From: Nesterenkonia marinintestina
Lineage (GTDB): Bacteria > Actinomycetota > Actinomycetes > Actinomycetales > Micrococcaceae
Direction of reading: 5' to 3'
Assembly (NCBI RefSeq): GCF_025420485.1
Contig: NZ_JAOEFD010000001.1
Coordinates: forward strand, 248,001-312,000
Length of the DNA stretch: 64,000 nucleotides
Both the position numbers and the translations under genes were made by a program. The notes beneath the pieces were generated by a model, which saw only the letters and a list, made by a program, of their open reading frames with translations, ran no database searches and had not been told where the DNA came from. Below, piece after piece: positions 57,691 through 64,000 of the stretch. Positions within the stretch are counted from its first letter, which is position 1, and every line of letters starts with the position of its first letter.

Positions 57691-57772
57691 GTATCCGTGA
57701 TCGGAGGATTCCCGCCGCTCGAGCAGGTCCCCCACACAACGGGGACCGCCGAGGTGAGGCGGTCCCGATGCG

Positions 57773-57846
57773 AGCGGATGACGAGATTCGAACTCGCGAC
57801 CCTCACCATGGCAAGGTGATGCTCTAGCCAGCTGAGCTACATCCGC
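57773..57846 (-). tRNA. tRNA-Gly (GCC anticodon), copy 2
   Basis: The 74-nt tRNA is identical in sequence to the gene at 57399-57472, including a few flanking bases. It is first in transcription order. The identical pair brackets tRNA-Cys and tRNA-Val. Confidence 0.95.
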
Positions 57847-57909
57847 ATCCGTCGTCTGCGATCCTCGGCGGCCCGAAGGCGGGCCCGTCTCTCGCTCCGA
57901 CGAACAGTC

Positions 57910-57940
57910 ACTCTAGCCCAGGCTCTGCAGACACGTCCAA
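57910..57940 (-). promoter_or_regulatory. Putative promoter of the tRNA cluster
   Basis: On the minus strand TTGGAC (57935-57940) and TAGAGT (57910-57915) are separated by 19 bp, about 60 nt before the first tRNA. The remaining bases up to 58010 show no gene. The divergent nuclease gene starts at 58011. Confidence 0.45.
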
Positions 57941-58010
57941 TCGACACGGAGCCCGCGCGCCGGAGGCGGACGAGCGCCCACAGGGGCGGCATGACACACT
58001 GAATCCCGCC

Positions 58011-58907
58011 ATGACACAGCCCTCCCTCGCCCACGCCACCGCCTACGGGCGCATGTACTCCCGCTCGACGGCCTCCGCCCCCGAGGTCCCCTCGATCACC
58101 ACGATCATCGGCCAGGAGGCCAAGGACCTGACCGGGTGGGCGGGGCACCTGGCGGCCTCGGAGCTCGCCGCCGACCGGCGGCTCTCGGGTGCGGTGGGCT
58201 CGGCCTCCCGGCTGCGGTCGCTGGCCCGTGACGCCTCCGATGCGGCCGCGCGCTTCCGGGACGCGGCGGCGGCGCGGGGCGACAGGGTCCACCACTATGC
58301 CGAGCAGGTCGCCCGGCGTGCCCTCGGCGAGCCGCACGAGGCCGAGTCGTCGCGGGCGCTGCTGGCCGAGCGTGGTGAGGATCGGTACGCGGACCGCTTC
58401 GACGAGTGGTGGGAGCTCTACGACGTGCGACCTCTGGCCGCCGAGGTCACGGTGTGGAACCACACCCTCGGATACGCGGGGACCCTGGACCTCGTCGCCG
58501 AGATCGGCGGACGCCGCTGCCTGATCGACTTCAAGACCAAGGGCCTGGACCGCTCGGGGCGCGCCAAGGCGCTGAGCGACTCGGTCGTCATGCAGCTGGT
58601 GGCGGGGCTGAAGGCCGAAGAGTCGCTGCACGACGCCGAGGCGGGCGTCTGGGAGCCGTGGGAGCACGGGCGGGACGCCGTCCTGCTGGCGGTGGCGATA
58701 TCCGAGGCCGAGACGGTGCCGGTCCAGGCCGTCCCCGAGGTGCTGCCCCGTCACTGGCACAAGTTCTGGGCGCTGCGGCAGGTCTGGGAGCACACCCGCG
58801 GTGCGGCCGAGGCGGGCCGGGCACTTCGTCCGATTCCGCCTCCTCCGGTCCCCAGACCGTCTGCGACCGAGACGGCGGGGTCGGATGCGGCCCCCGCCGC
58901 TGGTTAG
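58011..58907 (+). CDS. PD-(D/E)XK nuclease-like protein
   Basis: This 298-residue protein has the core of a RecB/Cas4-like PD-(D/E)XK nuclease: VTVWNHTLGYAGTLDLVAEIGGRRCLIDFKTKG. The GTLD aspartate, the D-F-K of DFKTK and a following Q in VVMQLVAGL fit the catalytic motifs. The N-terminal part resembles the exonuclease-like helical region with HHYAEQVAR, and the C-terminus is Pro/Ser-rich. Its cellular role is unknown; there is no helicase or Cas partner nearby. The stop codon TAG overlaps the -10 box of def, so the genes are physically locked together. Confidence 0.75.
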   Translation: MTQPSLAHATAYGRMYSRSTASAPEVPSITTIIGQEAKDLTGWAGHLAASELAADRRLSGAVGSASRLRSLARDASDAAARFRDAAAARGDRVHHYAEQVARRALGEPHEAESSRALLAERGEDRYADRFDEWWELYDVRPLAAEVTVWNHTLGYAGTLDLVAEIGGRRCLIDFKTKGLDRSGRAKALSDSVVMQLVAGLKAEESLHDAEAGVWEPWEHGRDAVLLAVAISEAETVPVQAVPEVLPRHWHKFWALRQVWEHTRGAAEAGRALRPIPPPPVPRPSATETAGSDAAPAAG

Positions 58908-58910
58908 GAT
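58905..58910 (+). promoter_or_regulatory. Putative -10 box of def (leaderless)
   Basis: TAGGAT ends 7 nt before the def ATG at 58918. Its TAG is also the stop codon of the nuclease gene, so one hexamer serves both roles. Confidence 0.55.
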
Positions 58911-58917
58911 CGGAGCC

Positions 58918-59535
58918 ATGACCGTGCTCAACATCCGGACCGTGGGAGACCCCGTCCTGCGCACCCCCTGCCGTCCGGCGTCCGGAACGCCGAGCGTGAC
59001 CGATGAGGGCCTGCGGCGACTGGTGGCCGACATGTACGAGACCATGGACGCCGCCGGTGGCATCGGCCTGGCCGCGAACCAGGTCGGGGCCGAGGTCCGG
59101 GTGTTCACCTTCGACGCCGCCGGGCGCCGCGGGGACGTGGTGGACCCCCACCTGGAGCTCCTCGCCCCCTCCGGCCCGGTCCCCCGCGATCCCGAGGACG
59201 GCCCCGCCCAGGGCGAGAACCTCCTGCAGGAGGGATGCCTCTCGGTCGCCTCCATCCACGGCCCGGTCGACCGGGCCCTTCGGGTGCGGCTGACCGGCAC
59301 CAGCGCCGCAGGTGACCCGGTGGACATCACCGCCGACGGGCTGCTGGCGGCCTGCTTCCAGCACGAGGTCGACCACCTCGACGGCCGGCTGTTCGTCGAC
59401 CGACTCCGCGGGGAGCATCGCCGGGAGGCGATGCGCACTCTGCGGGCGCGGGACTACGAGTCCGCCCAGGAGCAGATGCGCTCGGCGCGCACCGCCGCGA
59501 AGGGCGGCTCCGGCAGCTCCTTCTTCGCCACCTGA
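58918..59535 (+). CDS. def: Peptide deformylase
   Basis: Def removes the formyl group from new N-termini; its action mirrors that of Fmt, encoded next. The 205-residue metalloenzyme has all three motifs: GGIGLAANQVG, the metal cysteine in QEGCLSV and the metal histidines in CFQHEVDHLDG. An insert between motifs 1 and 2 (residues about 72-98) is rich in Pro, Asp and Gly. The C-terminal tail is basic and Ser/Gly-rich. fmt starts 46 nt downstream. Confidence 0.96.
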   Translation: MTVLNIRTVGDPVLRTPCRPASGTPSVTDEGLRRLVADMYETMDAAGGIGLAANQVGAEVRVFTFDAAGRRGDVVDPHLELLAPSGPVPRDPEDGPAQGENLLQEGCLSVASIHGPVDRALRVRLTGTSAAGDPVDITADGLLAACFQHEVDHLDGRLFVDRLRGEHRREAMRTLRARDYESAQEQMRSARTAAKGGSGSSFFAT

Positions 59536-59581
59536 CCACCACGTCCGCCGACGCTGATCCCGACACCGACCCAGGAGCCTC

Positions 59582-60634
59582 GTGCAGCACTTCACCGCCG
59601 AGACACTCGCCGCCGCCGTGTCGGCCGCGCCGACCGGAGTCGACGGTCGGGACCCCCGGCTGTCCGGACGTCCCCTCGTATTCGCCGGAACACCGGCTGT
59701 CGCGGCGACGGCGCTGCGCCGGCTGCACGCCGCCGGGGCCGAGTTCGCCGCCGTGCTCACCCGCCCCGATGCGCCGGTCGGCCGCCGTCGTCGGCTCACC
59801 CCCTCTCACGTGGCCCAGGCCGCTGAGGAGCTCGGCCTCCCCGTGCTGCGCGCCGAGCGGGTCGACCGGCAGGTCACCGGACAGCTCGCACGGACCGGCG
59901 CCGAGCTCGGCGTCGTCGTCGCCTACGGCGCCCTGCTGGATCAGCAGGCTCTGGAGGCATTGCCGAAGGGCTGGGTGAACCTGCACTTCTCCGCGCTGCC
60001 GGCCCACCGCGGAGCCGCCCCCGTCCAACACACGATCCTGGCCGGCGACAGCGTCACCGCCGCGACCGTCTTCCAGCTGGACGCCGGGATGGACACCGGG
60101 CCGATCCATGGGGTCTGCGAGCACCGGCTCGATCCGTCGACCTCGGCCGGCCAGCTGCTCGAGGAGCTGACAGACTCGGGCACCGACCTGCTCCGGGTGC
60201 TCCTGCCTGACCTGTTGGACGGCTCGTCCTCTCCGCAGCCCCAGCAGGGGACACCCAGCTACGCCGGAAAGCTGGGGCGCGCCGACGCATACGTCGATCC
60301 CGCCGGGGACGCCTCGGAGGTGGTCCGCCGCGCCAACGCCACGATTCCGGAGCCGGGGGCGTGGACGCTGCACGACGGACGTCGGATCAAGCTCGGCCCG
60401 CTGCGCCGCTTCGACGGATCGATCCCCTCCGCCGCACCGGGAGCAGTCATGCGTGTCGGTGCAGACGGTGATGGCCAAACTCCGAGCACCGTGATGATGA
60501 CAGGTTCCGGCGACGCTGTGGTGCTGAGTGCCGTGCAGCCGGAGGGCAGGAGGATGATGGAGGCCGAGGCCTGGCTCCGCGGCCAGCAGACCACGGTCGT
60601 CCTCGGGACCGGGCACGGGAGCACCGATGAGTGA
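59582..60634 (+). CDS. fmt: Methionyl-tRNA formyltransferase
   Basis: Fmt formylates initiator Met-tRNA using 10-formyl-THF. The 350-residue protein has the catalytic triad region NLHFSALPAHRGAAPVQ...LDAGMDTGPI and the C-terminal OB-like domain. The usual N-terminus (LVFAGTPAVAA) is preceded here by about 30 extra residues when the GTG at 59582 is used. That GTG has AGGAG 4 nt upstream, while a GTG at 59618 would halve the extension. The 3' end overlaps rsmB by 8 nt. Confidence 0.94.
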   Translation: MQHFTAETLAAAVSAAPTGVDGRDPRLSGRPLVFAGTPAVAATALRRLHAAGAEFAAVLTRPDAPVGRRRRLTPSHVAQAAEELGLPVLRAERVDRQVTGQLARTGAELGVVVAYGALLDQQALEALPKGWVNLHFSALPAHRGAAPVQHTILAGDSVTAATVFQLDAGMDTGPIHGVCEHRLDPSTSAGQLLEELTDSGTDLLRVLLPDLLDGSSSPQPQQGTPSYAGKLGRADAYVDPAGDASEVVRRANATIPEPGAWTLHDGRRIKLGPLRRFDGSIPSAAPGAVMRVGADGDGQTPSTVMMTGSGDAVVLSAVQPEGRRMMEAEAWLRGQQTTVVLGTGHGSTDE

Positions 60635-62240
60635 GCGGACAGGGTCCTCGGCCGGCCGAGACCGCCGCAGCGCGAAGGGTCGTCAGCGCCACAGAGGCGC
60701 CTCCGGTCCGAAGCGGCACAGCCGCAGCGCGCCCTCCCAGCGCGCCCGGCAGGCCGACCCCGCCCGGCTGACCGCATTCCGCGTGCTGCGCGCGGTCTCC
60801 CGCGACGACGCGTACGCCAATCTCGTCCTACCCGCTGAGATCCGCCGGGCTCGGCTGGATCGGCGCGACGCCGCCTTCGCGACGGAGCTGACCTACGGGG
60901 CGATCCGGGGTCAGGGCACCTACGACGCCGTCATCGCGTTCTGCATCGACCGTCGGCTGAAGGATCTGGACTTCCCCGTCCTGGACGCCCTGCGGCTGGG
61001 CGCCCATCAGCTGCTGGCCATGCGGGTCGAGGACCATGCGGCCGTCAGCGAGACGGTGGCCCTGGTCCGCGCCGAGATCGGGGCCGGACCGTCGGGCTTC
61101 GTCAACGCCGTGCTGCGGCGCATCGGCGAACACGACTGGGACGGCTGGGTCGACCGGCTGCTCGCCGAGTCCCCCGTCGACGCCGCCTCGGCCGACCACG
61201 CCCTGGCCCTGCGCCACGCCCATCCCCGCTGGGTGGTCCGAGCCATGCGCCAGGCGCTGCGGCAGAGCGGGCGCCTCGGCCCCGCCGACTCGACAGACGC
61301 CGCAGGCGGATCAGGCGGCTCAGGAGCTGAAGAGGAGCTGACGGCCCTGCTCGACGCCGACAACGCCTCTCCCGAAGTGCACCTGGTCGCCCTCCCGGGG
61401 CACGGGGAGGCGCACCTGCACGATGCGGAGCAGGCGGGTGCCGTGCGCTCCGGGCTGCTCGAGGGCGCCGCCCGCTTCCGCGGCGGGGACGTCGGACGAC
61501 TCCCCGGCATCCGTGCGGGCGAGCTGCGCGTCCAGGACATCGGGTCCCAGTGGATCGCCCGCGCACTGGCCGGAGCCCTCACCCCGGAGTCGGTCGACCC
61601 GGACGTGGCCGGGGAGCGGTGGCTGGACCTGTGCGCCGGCCCCGGTGGGAAGGCCGCGCTGCTCGCCGCGCTGGCGGCGCAGCACGAGGCGCATCTCACG
61701 GCCAACGAACCGGCCGAGCACCGGGCCGAGCTGGTGCGCACAGCCCTGAGCCCCGTCGAGGAGTCGGCCTACCGGATCAGGGTCGGCGACGGCCGGACCG
61801 TGGCCGAGGCGGTCGCCGGAGAGGACCTCTTCGACCGCATCCTGGTGGACGCCCCCTGCACGGGGCTGGGTGCCCTGCGCCGACGTCCCGAATCCCGGTG
61901 GCGGCGATCCCCGAAGGACCTCGGCGAGCTCGTCGCCCTGCAGGAGGAGCTGCTCGACGCCGCCGTCGACGTCCTCGCCCCCGGCGGCCTGCTGGCCTAC
62001 GTCACCTGCTCGCCGCACCCGGCCGAGACGGTGGTCCAGGTCGAGGACATGCGACGCAGACATCCCGAGCTGCGTCTGCTCGACGCCCATGAGGCCATGG
62101 CCGCGGTCGCCGAGCCCGACGGCGCACAGCTGATGAGCACCGACCCCTCCGCCGGACCGACCGTGCAGCTGTGGCCCCACGTGCACGGCACCGACGCCAT
62201 GTTCTTCGCCCTGTTCCACCGTCCGACACGACAGGAGTGA
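60627..62240 (+). CDS. rsmB: 16S rRNA (cytosine967-C5)-methyltransferase
   Basis: RsmB methylates C967 of 16S rRNA. The 537-residue protein has a basic N-terminal tail (about 1-45), a NusB-like RNA-binding domain (about 45-170) and the SAM methyltransferase domain. The latter shows [18 protein letters not shown]. The two catalytic cysteines lie in [20 protein letters not shown] and [10 protein letters not shown]. The region joining the domains contains a Gly/Ser-rich insertion. It is coupled to fmt by overlap and followed 2 nt later by rpe, an arrangement also found in mycobacteria. Confidence 0.96.
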   Translation: MSERTGSSAGRDRRSAKGRQRHRGASGPKRHSRSAPSQRARQADPARLTAFRVLRAVSRDDAYANLVLPAEIRRARLDRRDAAFATELTYGAIRGQGTYDAVIAFCIDRRLKDLDFPVLDALRLGAHQLLAMRVEDHAAVSETVALVRAEIGAGPSGFVNAVLRRIGEHDWDGWVDRLLAESPVDAASADHALALRHAHPRWVVRAMRQALRQSGRLGPADSTDAAGGSGGSGAEEELTALLDADNASPEVHLVALPGHGEAHLHDAEQAGAVRSGLLEGAARFRGGDVGRLPGIRAGELRVQDIGSQWIARALAGALTPESVDPDVAGERWLDLCAGPGGKAALLAALAAQHEAHLTANEPAEHRAELVRTALSPVEESAYRIRVGDGRTVAEAVAGEDLFDRILVDAPCTGLGALRRRPESRWRRSPKDLGELVALQEELLDAAVDVLAPGGLLAYVTCSPHPAETVVQVEDMRRRHPELRLLDAHEAMAAVAEPDGAQLMSTDPSAGPTVQLWPHVHGTDAMFFALFHRPTRQE

Positions 62241-62242
62241 CG

Positions 62243-62965
62243 ATGACCCCGTCCCCGACACCACCCTCGACGCCACCCTCGACATCACCCTCTGCGGCCG
62301 CCCCCTGCATCCACCCGAGCATCCTCAGCGCCGACTTCGCAAACCTCGCCTCCGAACTGTCCCGCATCGACGGTGCGGATGCGGTCCACGTCGACGTCAT
62401 GGACAACCACTTCGTCCCGAATCTGACCATCGGGCTGCCGGTGGTGCAGTCGCTCCGAGCAGCGACCGATCTGCCTATGGACGTCCACCTGATGATCGCC
62501 GACGCCGACGTCTGGGCTCCGCAGTACGCCGAGGTCGGATGCGAGTCGGTCACCTTCCACGTGGAGGCCGCGCAGGCCCCGATCCGCTTGGCCCGGACCC
62601 TGCGCTCCCACGGTTCCCGGGCGGCGATGGCGCTGAAGCCTGCGACCCCCGTCGAGCCCTACCTGGACATGCTCGGGGAGCTGGACATGCTCCTGCTGAT
62701 GACGGTGGAGCCCGGTTTCGGCGGTCAGTCCTTCCTGGACGTCATCCTGCCGAAGATCCGTCGGGCCCGCCGAGCGATCGACGACGTCGGCGGGCATCTG
62801 GCTCTGCAGGTCGACGGCGGCGTCAGCGCCGAGACCATCGGACGGGCGGCTGAGGCCGGGGCCGACACGTTCGTCGCCGGGTCGGCGGTGTACTCCGCCG
62901 AGGATCCGGCTCAGGCGGTGGCCGCACTGCGGTCGCAGGCCGCCCGGGCACAGCATGGCGGCTGA
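62243..62965 (+). CDS. rpe: Ribulose-phosphate 3-epimerase
   Basis: Rpe interconverts ribulose-5-phosphate and xylulose-5-phosphate in the pentose phosphate pathway; ribulose-5-phosphate is also the RibB substrate. The 240-residue TIM barrel has [33 protein letters not shown] and [18 protein letters not shown], the metal aspartate in [12 protein letters not shown] and VAGSAVY follow. The N-terminus carries a Pro/Ser/Thr-rich stretch of about 20 residues. AGGAG lies 5 nt before the ATG. Confidence 0.96.
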   Translation: MTPSPTPPSTPPSTSPSAAAPCIHPSILSADFANLASELSRIDGADAVHVDVMDNHFVPNLTIGLPVVQSLRAATDLPMDVHLMIADADVWAPQYAEVGCESVTFHVEAAQAPIRLARTLRSHGSRAAMALKPATPVEPYLDMLGELDMLLLMTVEPGFGGQSFLDVILPKIRRARRAIDDVGGHLALQVDGGVSAETIGRAAEAGADTFVAGSAVYSAEDPAQAVAALRSQAARAQHGG

Positions 62966-62984
62966 TCGGGCGTCCGGAGAGGGA

Positions 62985-63026
62985 CCGGCGGTGCCCTCGA
63001 CCTTCCCCTGAAGAGAGCACCGCCGG
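62985..63026. terminator. Bidirectional hairpin between rpe and nrdR
   Basis: CCGGCGGTGC (62985-62994) pairs perfectly with 63017-63026, extended by partly paired CTC/GAG. It begins 20 nt after the rpe stop, between convergent genes, so it may serve both transcripts. Confidence 0.7.
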
Positions 63027-63066
63027 AGATGTGATGCCGCGGACCCGCCGCGCGGCCCCGCGCGGG

Positions 63067-63570
63067 CTAGCGGAAGCCGAAGCGCGGCTGCACCACGCGG
63101 GCCGGGTCCGCGCTGGCGGGGGTGAGCTCCTCGCGGCGCAGCTCCGAGATGGCCTCCTCGAAGTCCGAGAGCCCGTCGAACCCGCGGTAGACGGAGGCGA
63201 AGCGGAGGTAGGCGACGACGTCCAGTCGCCGGAGCGGCCCCAGGATCGCCAGTCCGACGTCGTTGGCGTCGATCTCAGCATTGCCCGAGGCGCGCACGGC
63301 CTCCTCCACCTCCTGGGCCAGGACGGCGAGGTCGTCGCTGGAGACCGGACGGCCCTGGCAGGCCTTGCGCACGCCGTTGATGACCTTGGACCGGTCGAAG
63401 GGCTCAGCCGCTCCGGAGCGCTTGATCACGTTCAGCGCCGTGGTCTCCATCGTGGTGAAGCGCTTGGCGCACTGCGGACACTGGCGGCGGCGGCGGATCC
63501 CCGAGCCGTCCTCGAGCGTGCGCGAATCGACGACGCGGGACGCGTCATGCCGACAGTAGGGGCAGAACAT
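63067..63570 (-). CDS. nrdR: Transcriptional repressor NrdR
   Basis: NrdR represses ribonucleotide reductase genes according to dATP/ATP. The 167-residue protein has an N-terminal zinc ribbon (CPYC at 3-6 and CPQC at about 31-34, with [15 protein letters not shown]) and an ATP-cone domain. The ATP-cone includes [25 protein letters not shown] short C-terminal tail follows. The target nrd genes are not in this window. In many actinobacteria nrdR lies next to lexA or nrd genes; here the neighbour is dnaE, also a DNA replication gene. Confidence 0.96.
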   Translation of the reverse strand: MFCPYCRHDASRVVDSRTLEDGSGIRRRRQCPQCAKRFTTMETTALNVIKRSGAAEPFDRSKVINGVRKACQGRPVSSDDLAVLAQEVEEAVRASGNAEIDANDVGLAILGPLRRLDVVAYLRFASVYRGFDGLSDFEEAISELRREELTPASADPARVVQPRFGFR

Positions 63571-63627
63571 CGCGGCACCGCTCCTCTCGTCCTCACTCCG
63601 GGTGCGCTGTGCCTCGCACTGTGGAGC

Positions 63628-63656
63628 AGTCTACCCACTACATATGGGCCGCCCAA
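63628..63656 (-). promoter_or_regulatory. Putative nrdR promoter
   Basis: On the minus strand TTGGGC (63651-63656) and TAGACT (63628-63633) are separated by 17 bp, giving a leader of about 50 nt with GAGGAG before the nrdR ATG. I did not recognise a convincing NrdR box overlapping it. Confidence 0.5.
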
Positions 63657-63694
63657 ATGCCGACGGCACCACATCTTGCGGCGATGCCGTGCGG

Positions 63695-64000
63695 TCAGGA
63701 CTCCAGACACCCGGGACCGAGCAGCACCTTGAGGTCGCCGTAGAGCGACGGCGAGGGCGTGACCTGGAAGTCCGTGCCCAGGCGCATCACCTCGATCCGG
63801 TCACCGTGGAGCAGCTTGAGGAACACATCGCTGGTGCCGCGATGGCGGCGCAGCGTCTCCCCCAGCTGTCGGACCAGGGGCTCGGCGGCCCGCTGCGACG
63901 GCACGGAGAGGACGACGGGGCCGCCGACGCCCTCGGCGTCGAGTTCGGGGACGGTCATCTCCTGGGCCGAGACGGACACCGCACCGTCGTCGCGGCGCTG
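63695..64000 (-). CDS. dnaE: DNA polymerase III alpha subunit, C-terminal end
   Basis: Only the last 101 residues are visible; the frame stays open to the window edge. The sequence VFLKLLHGDRIEVMRLGTDFQVTPSPSLYGDLKVLLGPGCL corresponds to the C-terminus of actinobacterial DnaE1, the replicative polymerase. There it usually ends in GDLK.LLGP.CL. The preceding segment (RDDGAV, VPELD, RAAEPLVRQLGETLRRHRG) matches the OB-fold/tau-binding region. The call rests on recall of this terminal pattern. Confidence 0.85.
   Translation of the reverse strand, partial: QRRDDGAVSVSAQEMTVPELDAEGVGGPVVLSVPSQRAAEPLVRQLGETLRRHRGTSDVFLKLLHGDRIEVMRLGTDFQVTPSPSLYGDLKVLLGPGCLES

Overview
The window is GC-rich (about 70% by eye), densely packed and carries only bacterial housekeeping and biosynthetic genes. 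The gene content and order fit a high-GC Gram-positive actinobacterium. DUF3515, HGxxPAAW and trp-associated membrane proteins, an ANTAR regulator of the PdtaR type, DnaE1 and RibM under an FMN riboswitch all point that way. Micrococcales is my best guess; I cannot fix the family from sequence alone. No prophage, insertion sequence, CRISPR array or plasmid function was seen.

Layout. (1) 1-12.4 kb, mostly minus strand: coaD (cut by the window edge), a plus-strand pair (DapC-like aminotransferase and a methyltransferase-like gene), then rsmD, recG, a DAK2-domain protein, a LytR-CpsA-Psr enzyme, a DUF3515 lipoprotein, ddl, gpsA, plsC and murA. This is envelope, lipid and DNA-repair housekeeping. 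(2) 12.5-32 kb: almost all of branched-chain amino acid synthesis (leuD, leuC, ilvE, leuB, ilvC, ilvN, ilvB, ilvD). Among these lie an IclR regulator divergent from leuCD, ugd, thiL, tRNA-Glu, tRNA-Gln, gltX, an FAH-family enzyme, metG and serA. Two control elements are visible here: a 31-bp near-perfect palindrome between leuC and the IclR gene, and a leader peptide plus attenuator in front of ilvBNC. (3) 32-35 kb: an EamA transporter divergent from a LysR regulator that carries a C-terminal CHY zinc finger, then an ANTAR response regulator and tRNA-Leu. (4) 35.4-43.2 kb: pyk and gltBD. (5) 43.3-57.3 kb, all minus strand: an FMN riboswitch followed by ribM, ribD, a riboflavin synthase-RibB-RibA fusion and ribH, then hisE, hisG, hisF, hisI, trpE, two membrane proteins, trpC, trpB, trpA and lgt. 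Gaps are very short and stop/start overlaps are frequent. (6) 57.4-57.9 kb: four tRNA genes (Gly, Cys, Val, Gly). (7) 58-64 kb: a PD-(D/E)XK nuclease-like gene, def, fmt, rsmB, rpe, nrdR and the 3' end of dnaE.

How it works together. Pyruvate (Pyk), serine (SerA), nitrogen (GltBD), branched-chain, His and Trp pathways sit close together with the aminoacyl-tRNA synthetases and tRNAs that use their products. Regulation looks layered: attenuation on ilvBNC, a repressor palindrome at leuCD, a riboswitch on rib genes and ANTAR antitermination by the PdtaR-like protein (targets not visible). A recurring feature is an actinobacterial -10 hexamer of the form TANNNT lying 6-7 nt before the start codon. 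I found it at ten genes, suggesting frequent leaderless transcription.

The most unusual items are the three-domain riboflavin protein (53056-55131), the LysR-CHY fusion (33158-34363) and the palindrome at 14770-14800. I did not find a clear novel defence or mobile system.
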